Assembly: GCF_052857255.1 (NCBI RefSeq)
Contig: NW_027526762.1
Coordinates: forward strand, 1 to 64,000
Direction: 5' to 3'
Length of the DNA stretch: 64,000 bases
Origin: Amblyomma americanum
Lineage: Eukaryota; Arthropoda; Arachnida; Ixodida; Ixodidae
Shown here piece by piece: positions 1-10,151 of the stretch (positions within the stretch are counted from its first letter, which is position 1; every line of letters begins with the position of its first letter). The translations under genes and the position numbers were made by a program. The notes beneath the pieces are model-generated. The model did not search any database, was not told the origin of the DNA, and worked only from the letters and a program-made list of their open reading frames with translations.

Positions 1-60
1 ATTCCCTTCTTTCCTCCTTCCTCTTACGGCGCGGTTCAGGTGTCCAACAATATATGAGAG
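1..60 (+). repeat. Ruka-type SINE, 3' part (interrupted by a LINE)
   Basis: Begins with the pyrimidine-rich ttcccttc-type tract and ttacggcgcggttcaggtgtcc of the tick Ruka SINE and breaks off after atatatgagag. The SINE resumes at 774, so the LINE piece between them was inserted into it. The copy runs off the window's left edge. Confidence 0.75.
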
Positions 61-773
61 TAGTAGTAGAAAACATTTATTCCAAAAAGGTAGGATAGAG
101 AGGCGAAAATATAGATTTTGGGTGGAGTCCTTATTTCAGGACCCCAATGTCCACCGCAGTTGCTCTTGCTTGGGATATCAGCTTTCGCTGCGTCGCCAAG
201 TCAGAGCTGAGCAGGGCAGACTCCCACTGTTCCTCGGAGTGATGTTTGTCTAGTTCGGGGGGCTTGGGACCGGAGCAGCGCCATGTTACATGATATGTTG
301 TTGGAATTACGCCACACCAGGGGCAGATGCTGTCATATCTGTCGGGGAAGATGATGTGGTACTCGTGTAGGTTAGGAAAGGTGTCGTCTGTAGTTGTCGC
401 CATTCCCTCGCCTCTGCCGCCGTTAGCTTACGGTGTGGTGGGGGATAGACTTGTCTTTGTGTTCGGAGAAGGAGGAGGCGCTCGCCGTACGTAGAGGGGA
501 GAGGGGTGAGGTCGGGGAGGTTAGTCGCTCGGTTAGTATATCCTCGAGCTAGACTGTCCGCGGCCTCGTTTCCCTCGAGCCCCTCGTGCCCAGGAGTCCA
601 AATGATTTGGTGCTTGCGTGCGGAATTTTGAACTTGTGGGATAGTCAGAATGGGAGCGACGGAGTGTGGAAGTCTGCCAGAGAGGAAGAGGCGACACGCG
701 GACTGGAAGTCGGTAATAATTTTTAACTCATTTCCCGTAGCATCGCCGTGCTGGATTGCGAGGGCATTTGCAG
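61..773 (-). mobile_element. 5'-truncated LINE, RNase H and C-terminal zinc-finger part, inserted into Ruka
   Basis: On the minus strand it reads RNase H remnants (HQIIWTPGHEGLEGNEAADS, LARGYTNRATNL) with frameshifts, then the C-terminal zinc finger (CPWCGVIPTTYHVTWRC) ending at a stop near 131. The 3' end at about 61-80 has AATAAA and a (CTA)n tail. Only the last about 0.7 kb of the element is present, the usual 5' truncation of target-primed reverse transcription. Confidence 0.8.
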
Positions 774-836
774 CAGCAGATACTGTGCCATTTTCTTTCC
801 CTAAAAACCAATTATTACTATTATTATTACTATTAT
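774..836 (+). repeat. Ruka-type SINE, 3' end (continuation)
   Basis: cagatactgtgccattttc continues the SINE broken at position 60, followed by ccctaaaaaccaat and a (TTA)n-like tail, the normal end of this SINE. Confidence 0.75.
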
Positions 837-899
837 TTTCAAGGCGGAAGCCTTGCCTCATGAGTCCGCAGGAAGTGTCCGTTCGCAGGAGTGTCCGCC

Positions 900-1660
900 T
901 CACCTGTCAATAAAATGACGTAATCAAAACTAAAATAAAAAATGGTAAATAAAAAGAATAAGAAAGAAGTGTTAAAGATTAGTGCGATATAAATAAATAT
1001 TATACATAGAAGTAAAAATAAAATTACTCAGAGGTAAAAAATGAATAAAAAGTAATATAAAAAATAAAAATATAAATGGAGATATAAAAATAAAAATATA
1101 CATAGACAGTAAAAATAAAAATGAATCAACATTAAGAAATAACAAAAAATTAGGCAGTGGCTTAGCTCTTGTTAAGCCTGGATATAAAAGCGAAAAGCTT
1201 CAGTTATGCTTGGTTGGACGTCATGGTTATGCTTCGTAGCTTAGCTGGTATTGTATACATTGTTTTTCTATAGGCGTAGACTTGGTTACACAATGGCATA
1301 TGTTTACGAGTCTAGCAGCAGCCGCACCCTCCTTCCCTTCCATGTCGAGTGCGCGCGCCTACTCTATGGCAAGCGCATTATATAGCCTCCTTGCGCACGC
1401 ACATGACGAACATGTGCAGTAGCGCGCGGCTGAGCCGAAAGGTCAGGCGACGGAGTCGGCGGCGGCGACGCCTGCGGCAGCGGCGAGGAGCGACCACCTG
1501 CGCGGCGTGTGACGTCACTCGTTTTCGCGCATGCGCATAACTCACCAGTGCGGCTCACGCGAAGCTCGGCTCTCACCCGCGTAGTGAAGTTTTCGCTTCA
1601 AAAACAGTGCGTACTGGCGTCGTGGAGAAAACCAACGTTCTAGAATGTTGCATGCTTTCG
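900..1660. other. Non-coding stretch: AT-rich then GC-rich spacer
   Basis: 900-1150 is low-complexity A-rich sequence with many aaataaaaat units. 1340-1580 is GC- and CpG-rich with short overlapping ORFs on both strands that match nothing I recognise. No gene supported. Confidence 0.5.
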
Positions 1661-1679
1661 CGGCGTCGTGTCCCGCCTG

Positions 1680-2268
1680 TCCCTTCTTTGTCTCGTGCTG
1701 CGCTGTTCCTGCCATCAGATCATGACGCTGGCAGCCCGGCCTGTGGCGATGGCTTGCTTGGCCGGGTCCTCGGAGCGCAGTAGGATCTCCCAAGCCTCCC
1801 ACGTGGTAATGTGCTCCACGCCCCGTGGGAGAGGATCTTCCGGGCAGAGGGTAAGGATGTGACCGAGAGTGACTTTGGGGTGGTGGCAGTGGGTACAGTA
1901 GGGGTCTGTGTGGACTTCGTGATAGCGCGGGCGTCTGGCGAGCGTCTGGTCCAAAGTGTCTGATGATAATTGTCGAGGGAGGTTAAGGTGCGTGTTTGGA
2001 GCTGCCTCTAAAGTGTCTGGTGATAATTGTCGAGGCAGGGATGGGGGGGGGGGGTAGAGCCGGTGCTCGGCTTTGCAAGCCTGCGTCAGTTCACTGAATG
2101 AATGAATGCGATCCCGTAAACCCCAGATCAGAGGCTGCCGGTGCCCGATTGAGAGAACCTCCCTCGCCGCACACCCGACCCGCCACATGGAGCTCATATG
2201 GGTGCCTGCCCACTCCGGGAATCCCGGAAACGAGGCTGCCAACGCTTTAGCCCTGAGTTATGCATGTC
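1680..2268 (-). mobile_element. LINE 3' fragment with internal inversion (twin-priming-like)
   Basis: On the minus strand 1715-about 2100 reads the C-terminal part of a LINE ORF2: SFSELTQACKAEHRLYPPP, then the zinc finger CTHCHHPKVTLGHILTLC and a terminal stop. The neighbouring 2109-2265 reads the plus strand as the piece that should lie just upstream of it (ELIWVPAHSGNPGNEAANAL, end of RNase H). So the 5' part of one insertion is flipped relative to its 3' part, as in twin priming of target-primed reverse transcription. A short tandem repeat of the LPRQLS(P/S)DTL coding unit lies at about 1935-2040. Confidence 0.72.
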
Positions 2269-2269
2269 C

Positions 2270-2435
2270 TTAAAGATTGTCAGGTGGAAAAAATTATTCC
2301 GGAGACTCCACTGCGGCACCTCTTTCTTCCTTCCTTCTTTCATTCCTTACTTTATTCCTTGCCTTACGATGCCGTTAGTGTTCGCCGAGATATGTGAGAC
2401 AATTACATTGTCATTTCCTTTCCTCAAAACCAATG
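2270..2435 (+). repeat. Ruka-type SINE, 3' half
   Basis: From taaagattgtcaggtgg through attattccggag, ccactgcggcacctctttc, the pyrimidine tract, ttcgccgagatatgtgagac to cctcaaaacc. The tRNA-like head is absent. Confidence 0.8.
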
Positions 2436-2459
2436 AAGCATACCGGATACCGGTATTTT

Positions 2460-2695
2460 TGGTTGATAATAGCAAGGGCAATGGCCGCTTCCTCTGCAGC
2501 TTCGGGGGAAGTGTCTGAGGGGATGAAGGGGTGTTGAACCAAAGAGGGAGAGAGTGTTATCCACCACGGCCGCAACCGCTTCATCGCCCGTGCTGGCTCG
2601 GTCTACCCATAGGGCGTCCGGTTCGTAGCCATAATATCGGTGAAGAGCTCTAGTGCGAACGCTGCGGCGTTAATTCGGTCTTTAGGGTGCACTTA
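2460..2695 (-). mobile_element. LINE RNase H fragment
   Basis: Minus-strand translation gives the N-terminal part of a LINE RNase H: ALWVDRASTGDEAVAAVV and EAAEEAAIALAI, close to 14690-14840 of the intact LINE. Frameshifted and bounded by unrelated sequence. With 1680-2268 it may be one disrupted insertion carrying a Ruka. Confidence 0.6.
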
Positions 2696-3054
2696 GAGAG
2701 TGGTTTAGTGAGTTATTCTCAGTGAAGGTGTAATCCTACACCGAGTAATCTTGGATCATTGGCTGGTATACGGATTTCAAGAGAATGCAGGACGTGCCGG
2801 CCAGTGGAGGTTTGTAAGTTAAAGATATTGTGCTTCCCAGGCATCACAACAGCATTGGGCGAACACCGGGCGATCATTGGCATAAATTGGCATGAATGGC
2901 GGTCCTGCATTGGCATTTAGGCAAAACGCTACCACTTCGACACATTCGCCCGACTTTCAAGCCAGTTTTGGGCCAACGTTCGGCCGATTGAGGGGCCAGC
3001 GCATGCCCGGCATTCATTCCGCGTAATGGGCCAGTAAAGGCCCCGGATTGGCTT

Positions 3055-3156
3055 TCGGCTTTCGAACACTTGCATCCAGCTATCGAGCATTTTTATCCAG
3101 CTTTCAAACATTAATAGCCAGCTTTCTAACACTGGTCTCCTGCTTTCGAAAATTGG
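3055..3156. repeat. 21-bp tandem repeat, about five units
   Basis: Units of about 21 bp built on ttcgaacac..tatccagc. On the minus strand they encode a 7-residue repeat (VFESRRP, VLESWLL, MFESWIK, MLDSWMQ, VFESRKP). Probably a small degenerate minisatellite rather than a protein. Confidence 0.6.
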
Positions 3157-3639
3157 CACATCCACCATAACCCACTGCCCAATGACTGGAACTGTGGATT
3201 TACCATTCAACCTAGCAAATATTCATAAATGAGGGTGCCTAAGAATTCAGAAAAAAGACCAGTTTATTGCATCGAGTTACAAGGATCACGCTTCTAGCGC
3301 TAGCAGATTGGCTTGCGCTGCTACCAGTCATCCCGGGAATTAAAGGAAAGGAGGACCCAAGAGCATGGTGGCAGAGGCTTTGGGAAAATCATTTATTTTC
3401 AAGTTTGCTGCGTGCCGACGATTGAGGTTGGACAACACAGATCGGCGAGTTGCTGTAGCACGGCTAAGACATTCATTAGGTGCTTAAAGGAGCTGTCCTC
3501 CTGCGAACTGTCCCTCTTCACGTTGGAAGCGAGCTCTTCAAGTGTACTCCTGACTTGAGAACTATACAAGTGTATTCTTCACTTGTTTCCACCTGCTTGC
3601 AGGCTGAGTTGTTCGAAACTGGGTTTGCCCCCGAAGGGG

Positions 3640-3770
3640 CGCAGAGGGGTTTGCGGAGCCTCCTCCAAGCACGCACCCCTGAAGGAGCCGGGCGCCGGGC
3701 CGAGGGTGGCTTGTACCCATTTTTACCGGTGGGTGTCCGGCGGTGCGTTTCGAACCAACCGCCGGTCATA
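3640..3770 (-). repeat. Possible tRNA-derived SINE remnant
   Basis: The stretch ggcttgtacccatttttaccggtggg followed by gtttcgaacc resembles the head of the SINE at 37175-37355 and the reverse complement of 46899-47150. Similarity is partial; it could be a different tRNA-like family. Confidence 0.35.
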
Positions 3771-3949
3771 TCTGAAGTAATTGTTGCACTCCTCTTGCAA
3801 GAGGACTCTTCCACTGCGCTCAAATTCCTTGTCCAGCTCTTGCACGATGACCTCACAATGCGTCGAGCCTGCAAAGAGAGGCACGATGTCATGATGAACC
3901 TAAACATGGCCGTCACAGGACAAAAACAGAAATGATTCAATAACACTGA

Positions 3950-6720
3950 ATTTTTTTAGGCACAGTCGCGTGCAACACTCGACACACATTTTACAGGATC
4001 ATTTGTAACAACAAGCACCGCATTTTTTACACAAAGTGAAATTTAATTTTCCTTGTACCAATTTGGTGATTTTTAGTTTAATGCGCCGTTTCGCACCTCC
4101 AGTAAGATATTCAGTGTGAAAAAAATAATGTAATGTCATATTGAAAGGAAATTAATGTACTATTTTCTTTTAATATAACTACGTATCTCTAACTGAGATC
4201 GCAATTTTTTGGGGGGTAAAGAGGCACAGGTTGTAGCATCTCCTCCATATAGAATCGAAAGAACAGTTTTGAACAAAGCTCGTGTTTTTGGATGGGGTTC
4301 AAAATAAATACGCTAGATGTAAAAAACTCAGAACACCTTTGTTTTTTTAAAAAAATCCAGCAGTTTTTCTTAGTCACTTCCATTGCATGTAATAAAGATT
4401 CGAAACTGACTTGAAAGCAACAAAAAACACCCGTCTGACAGTCCAGAGTAATGCCCTTTTTTCATTGAGCGATAACCTGGCAAAAGCTCTAACCATAAAT
4501 TGCGGATTTTCTATTGCACCTGCAAGTGTGCTAGCCAAAGAGAGACAGCGCGGGAGTAGTACACATATCCTTACCGACTGGTCCCTGTTAAAACGCAAGA
4601 CTGTTCCGATTGCTATCCTGCATAGGCTGTACATGACAAACGTATTCCTGAATGCATCGGATGTCAGGTCACATGAATTCAAACCTGCTGTTCGACAAAG
4701 TAGTCAATGTTTGGTGAATTCATAGCACCAAAGACGAAAAATAAAGTTCTTACCATTCGGGCAGATCAGCACTGCGCACGACGTCAAGCTAGACATTTGG
4801 CAATGAGAGTAGGTACATAGAAGTCGTCCTGGTGCTTTGTCTCGTTCTCTGTTCCTGCCGCGAAAAGTAAAGCCACATGTATTCAAAGCAACACTTGCTC
4901 CCAAAATCACATTCATTTCCGAACGTATCTCAAGATAAAATATTTGTAGTACTTACAAATAAGATATTGCAGGCCAGGGTAGCGAACTGCGTCGGAGCTC
5001 TCATATAGTATCAGATGGGGGTATTCGCTTGCGCAGGCTACGAACGGAGCCAGATCGAGTGTGCATGTTCTTTCGTCGCGCTGGTTGTGCGGTTGGGCGC
5101 TGCCGTGCCACACAAGACAAGACTCGTCCAGTCAAGAATGTCCGTGGCGATGCATAGCGGTGTGACGAATGACAGGGGAGACGGCGGTGATGGGGAAGGA
5201 GGGGGTGGTGGCTGCAGGGGGGAGAGCAATTTTTTTTTTACACAGCGTAGAGGAAAAAAGGTCTTGAGGGGGGGCAGGAACTGCGCAGCGTCCAGCTGCG
5301 CACGGGAGAAACAGCTAGGAGAAAGTGAGTAAAAAAAAAGCGCGTCGCGGAGTAGGGGTTCGCACGCTACCTTGAAATTGAGGGGATACGAGACTTCAAA
5401 AGAGAGAGGGGACGAGGGCCGAAACATGTGAAAGAGGTTTGGAATTCTCGGAGAATGAGTCATAAGAGTTTTTAAGGCAAGGGTGCGGAAAACGCGGGAG
5501 CGTCAAAGTATTCTTGCAAAGCCGCAGGAGAAGCATCATAAAACAATAAATAAAATATTATGCAAGCTTTTCGCATACAGGACATGTGGCAAACAAGCTA
5601 GGTTAACATGCTTCTAACACCATTTGTCAGTGGATTTATTCGCTGGTCGTCGAAGAATCCTCCAACTTTTTGTTGGTGTGGAAATTTCCCGAAAAAAGCT
5701 AAAACAAACAAAACCGTGCTGAATTGTAGCTCGAAACTATTTCCGATGCTTTCCATTAATAAAGGTAGTGTTCCAAAGCAAAAAAAATTATTTTCGACCA
5801 AATAAGTACAGACGTCAGCAAGAGCTATAGCCCTCAATGCAAATTACGCAACAGAACAATAAAATGTTTAAAAAGCAACATTTTGACACAGTACGATCTG
5901 CAGAAAAGGAAGGAAAAAACAAATCGAAAAACACAGGGCAAGGCGCGTAGGAATCTCATACCGCTTGATCGCGTGTGTTTATGAAGCGGCGGCCTAACAT
6001 TTCGCGCGTGCGCAACTTATAATTGTAAATCACGAGGCCACTGCTTCCTTTCTGGACATTACCACAATTCCGCAAAAAGTCGGCTTAGGGAATACACTTG
6101 CACTAAGTTATTACGTTTGATTTAGACTTCATTAAGCAGACACCCACTGCGCAGTGTGGCAGTGAATTCTCTAGAGTGAAGCAAAAAAGCGCTTTTTTAA
6201 TTTAAAAAATTATGAAATGAAAGCTATTAAATTTGTTTAGAAGGAAGCCCTATTTTGCTGATTTTCAGATACTCGCGCAAGCAGAGTGTGCAAAAACGCT
6301 TTTAAATACATAAATTGCATAAAAATAGCGGGTTATTAAACCCAGAAATCGGACAAAGGCGACAGCGTGAGCTCTGTCTGTGCACTTATCAAAAAAGTAT
6401 ATTTTCTTTTAGCGGGTTGGCTAAGCCATATATTAATTGTTACAGGAATCATTACAACTGGTTCATGCCAACGCCCATTCGCCTATTAATAAATTTACGA
6501 GACATTATGGAAGGAATTTTAATGGTTGGTTGCGCCGAACGGACAGAAGAAAAGTCGATGGAAGCAGCACCATTGCTATACAGTGAGCGAATGCGTTTGG
6601 AATGCTTCTGAATGCGTTTGGAAATTGTTGCGAAGCACCTTACAACTCAACTGATCAGCGACTGAGCCCGCGGCAGACGCCGCCGCGCCGCGGCTCGACG
6701 GCGTCGACACTCCACCTATA
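3950..6720. other. No gene recognised
   Basis: AT-rich, with several 60-140-codon open frames on both strands (for example near 4411-4725 and 5038-5463). They overlap each other, lack recognisable domains and have no supporting splice or start context. 5160-5280 is G-rich purine sequence. Confidence 0.4.
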
Positions 6721-6736
6721 GTTTCTCCTGCACGAG

Positions 6737-6902
6737 GTCCTGCTTATGTCTGCAGACCTGACATCGCAGCTTGCTGTGGTGACTCGGGCTGCCGACGTCA
6801 TGTCCCGGCATGACCTACTTGATGCAGTGCGGGACCGCGCAGTGGCCCAGGGACCCAGCTGGGTCTAAAACTCACTTGCTCAATAAAGGTTTTCTGTCTG
6901 TC
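6737..6902 (+). mobile_element. 166-bp LINE 3' tail with target-site duplication
   Basis: Carries the last bases of a LINE (gtcctgcttatgtctgcaga to aataaaggttttctgtctg) with a (TCTG)n tail. It is flanked by the 11-bp direct repeat tcctgcacgag at 6726-6736 and 6903-6913. It matches the minus-strand copy at 23330-23780, which retains more of the coding end. Confidence 0.85.
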
Positions 6903-7254
6903 TGTCCTGCACGAGATCCCTCTGGCAGGCGCGATCTGCTGACAGCTACGGTTTCATTTAGTTTTTTTTTTTCAGAACTATCCTTTATCTCCGACTGCAC
7001 TGTCGGAAAATATTCGTTGTTTAGCAACTTCACGCATATACTACGAAAGTATTCGGTTAGAAAAAGATGAATAAACTTCAAACTTTTGAACTTGCACAAG
7101 CCCAGCCCAGGAGTTCAAACGAGTTTTAGCGCGTTCGAAAATTATAAATTGCCGAGATGGTACTCGACAATAAAATCAATCTTCTGCCAAGTATAATGAA
7201 CGGTACAATGTTCACCAACATCTGCCATGTACTTTTAACACTGGATAAGGGGAG

Positions 7255-7515
7255 GCAAGCCAAGGCCAATATAGCCAGGTTTCGAAAATTGCTTAGCCAT
7301 TTCTGGCAAGGACTGGCAGAACTCTGGCTAACATAGCCCACGATAGCCAGATTTAGAAAATGGCTTAGCCAATTCTGGCAAAGAGTGGGAGTACTCTGAC
7401 TAACATGGCCCATGATAGCCATGTTTTGAAAATGGCTTAGCCAATAATGGCAAAGAGTGGGAGAACTCTGGCTAGCTTGGCCCATGATAGCCATGATTTG
7501 ATGATGGCACAGCCA
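7255..7515. repeat. 72-bp minisatellite, about 3.6 copies
   Basis: Repeat unit starts gccaattctggcaaagagtg and contains gcccatgatagccatg. Period 72 is a multiple of three, so the minus strand stays open through a 24-residue repeat (MAIMGQASQSSPTLCHYWLS and variants). Units differ by several substitutions. Confidence 0.85.
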
Positions 7516-8150
7516 ATATCAGATGCTCATTCGCAACTGTGGGCCTACTTAGGGCCACGCTTTGCCAGTGGCTTTCTAATATTGGCCCGCTATCTTGTGC
7601 TACCTGGGTTGGTGGTCCGCGTCTTCGAGTTCCGCGATTGTGTTCTGATGGCCTAGTTGCGCGTCTTGTACGGTAGCTGTATTTAAGGGAAGCTGGAGGG
7701 AGCCCTTGCATACCCGACGAATGAGAGCATACAAGGCGTCAATTGCACGGCAGTTTTTTCATAGTGGAACTGCCTCACCCTCTAAAGTGCCTCAGCGGTA
7801 GCTGGCCCTCGCCAGCTGTGTCCGGAGACACGGGGATGCATCCCAGCCGCGACGTTCCCGTTTCGATAGTTGTTGCGACCGAAGCAAGATGTAAGAGCAC
7901 GGGCCTCTCAGCTGGATCTAGCTGCGCCACAATCACTGCCGCGTGCAGACAGAAGAGATTTGAGAGGAAAGACGGAAAGAAATTACGTCCGTCAGACCAA
8001 CCGCAACATAAATCCTCATTTTGGTGAAAGGAAATGCCAAGGACGCTCATGTGCAAATGTCATTGCACTATACCTTTAGAAACCATTCCGTAGCCCTCTA
8101 GTACATCGACTCTCTCTACGTTCACTCCCGTTCTGGCAATCCCGGAAATT
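7516..8150. other. No gene recognised
   Basis: Short overlapping ORFs on both strands, no domain recognised and no clear repeat. Confidence 0.4.
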
Positions 8151-8154
8151 ATGC

Positions 8155-8380
8155 TTTTAGGGAGCTTAACATTCCAAAGCTACTCAGGCTGAGGGGACGC
8201 CGTAGTGAAGGGCTCCGAAAATTTCGACCACCCGAGCTTCTTTAAGGTGCACTGACATAGCGCAGTACTTGGGTGTATATAATTTCGCCTCCATCGAAAT
8301 TCGACCGCCGCGGTCTGGATCCGACCTGCATCTTTCGGGTCGGCAGCCGAGCGCCATAACCACTGAGCCACCACAGCGAT
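8155..8380 (-). repeat. tRNA-derived SINE (Ruka-head family with the gggacgttaaac tail)
   Basis: Reverse complement of the SINE at 32397-32621: tRNA-like head (gagcgccataaccactgagc region), B-box-like segment, cgaatttcgatggaggcg, the gtcagtgcacctta region and a diverged 3' tail. More diverged than the 26259 and 32397 copies. Confidence 0.75.
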
Positions 8381-8383
8381 GCC

Positions 8384-9300
8384 TTCCCAGACTTTGGTAT
8401 GAAAGTTGGGATTCAACCGTTCGTCTTACAGCGTTCCGGTTGGCGTGATACGCGTGTATGCGTGCTTCAGAACTCAGTTCGCATACCACATACAAAAGTC
8501 TACGTCTTGCGCCCACGACATAAAAACTTTGCCAACCTCATCGGCGTGCAGTGAGAGCGTCAGCAAATAGCACTTTCGTCCATGTACGAACATAGCGCGT
8601 AATCAATGCATAACGTAGACAACAAAAAAAAAACACCTCTACACTAACAGACAAATATTTCGTGCTTCGATACCGCTAAATCGTGCTCGAAATGTAGCGC
8701 AGTGTTCGCGAAGCCATCATCGCGAACACAAAGCGAGCTGGTTTGTTTGCGATTTTGGAATGAACTCGACCCCCTCAAAAGAAGAGGCGATAATTCAAAC
8801 CATGCGCTTTCTTTCTATTTGCCACGCGCAAGCTTCCTTTAACAGAAATAATAAAAACACGGAAAGCCTGAAGTGAAGGCACGCTAAACCAAGGAGGCTT
8901 ATTCTCCTAACCGGAAGCAAACAAGTGGCACTAATAGATGCCCCACACCCTATTCTCTCATGTGCATGAATGCACCCACTGCTGTATCCTCTTTAAGACT
9001 CCGTTTTAAGAGCGTTAGCTCTTACTCTTTCGAGATTTCGTGGGGTCTGCAACGACGCTTGATCACAGCGCAATCTCTGGCAGGAACTACTCATCACGTT
9101 TCAAGATTTAGTGAGGTCTCCGACCACCCAGAGATCAAAGCGCCATCTGTAGCTGCAACTAGAAAACAGCTCATTTCGCACTGAGGCTTGTAGCGCCATC
9201 TACAATAGCATTGTAGAAACAAATGCCTGTCGCATGCCAATGCTGACGTCACGATCCAATATGGTGGATAGAGTTCGAAATATGTATGACGTTAGGGGAA
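8384..9300. other. No gene recognised
   Basis: No domain, RNA gene or repeat that I can support. Confidence 0.35.
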
Positions 9301-9479
9301 GAAATGGCGCTATAGTTTCGGTTTCTCGAATCCAGTATGGTGGCCTTTAAAATTGGTTGTGCCCTCTCATCCCTGTCACCCCCCCCCCTCACCAAAAAAA
9401 TTGGAGGATGCTTAAGCGTCGCCTTTAAGAGCAGGACGCGACAGCGTGTTGTAGCATTGCCAAGGAATCCGTGGAACGC

Positions 9480-9745
9480 CATCGTCCTTCGGCGCGACCC
9501 CTTGCCCGGACAATTTAAGGCAAGCAAACATATCTTGGTGGGCACCCGAACCGCGCGTAAGGCAAGGAAAATCAAAATAAAATTTTTTAACGAAAGGAAA
9601 GGACGCCTGTCTCACATATCTCGGTGGACACCTGAACCGGGGCCGTAAAGCAAAGAAATTCAAATGAAAATTGGTTTTAAGGAAAGGAAATGACGCCTGT
9701 CTCACAATTCTCGCGGGGCATCCGTACCACGACGTAAGGGAAGGA
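9480..9745 (-). repeat. Tandem array of three Ruka SINE 3' ends
   Basis: Three minus-strand copies of the last about 90 bp of Ruka lie head to tail, with the diagnostic caccYgaaccg..cgtaa at about 9544, 9630 and 9719 (spacing about 88 bp). Each includes the ggaaaggaaa/tgtctcaca part. They produce a repeated amino-acid pattern on the minus strand (RQASFPF), which is not evidence of a gene. Confidence 0.7.
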
Positions 9746-9746
9746 A

Positions 9747-9796
9747 AATCCCTTCCCTTACGACGCGGTTCAGATGTCCACCGAGAGGCGCCAATT
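9747..9796 (+). repeat. Ruka SINE 3' fragment, opposite orientation
   Basis: cccttcccttacgacgcggt to ccaccgagagg in plus orientation, abutting the minus-strand array and forming a hairpin with it (cgtaagggaagg / ccttcccttacg around 9734-9761). It was the landing site of the full-length LINE. Confidence 0.7.
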
Positions 9797-9810
9797 TGTA
9801 GCGTAAGCTA
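9797..9810. repeat. Target-site duplication, 5' copy, of the 9811-15504 LINE
   Basis: Sequence tgtagcgtaagcta is identical to 15505-15518 on the far side of the element. The pre-insertion site therefore ran from the Ruka-derived sequence at 9797 directly into 15519. Confidence 0.9.
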
Positions 9811-10151
9811 GAGTTTAACTGCGGGAAAAGCGAAGTGCTGACGAGGAACGCCGACTGCGCTCGGAGCGAGCGGACGCATCTTATATGCGGTCTGCGATTT
9901 TCCGGCGATTTCACCAGTTTCCGGCTATTTACAGCCACCAATTTTTCACAGGACGGCCCGCCACCCATCCGGCGTCACCTGTGGGACTTTTAACTACTTT
10001 TAGGCGAGTGTCTTCAACTTTACGGCCGATTTGCGGCAACGCACGACCGCGGGAGCTAGGCCTAACGGCTCAGCACGCCTAGTGCGTGCTCTGCTCCCAC
10101 CTGCGGCGGCGACGCCCGCTTCGCCTCGACGGCGTTTCCCTGCATTTAAAG

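Noticed and set aside
10086..10151. N-terminal extension of LINE ORF1 from 10086
   Set aside because: It begins at GTG; the first ATG in frame is 10152, followed by a sensible protein start.
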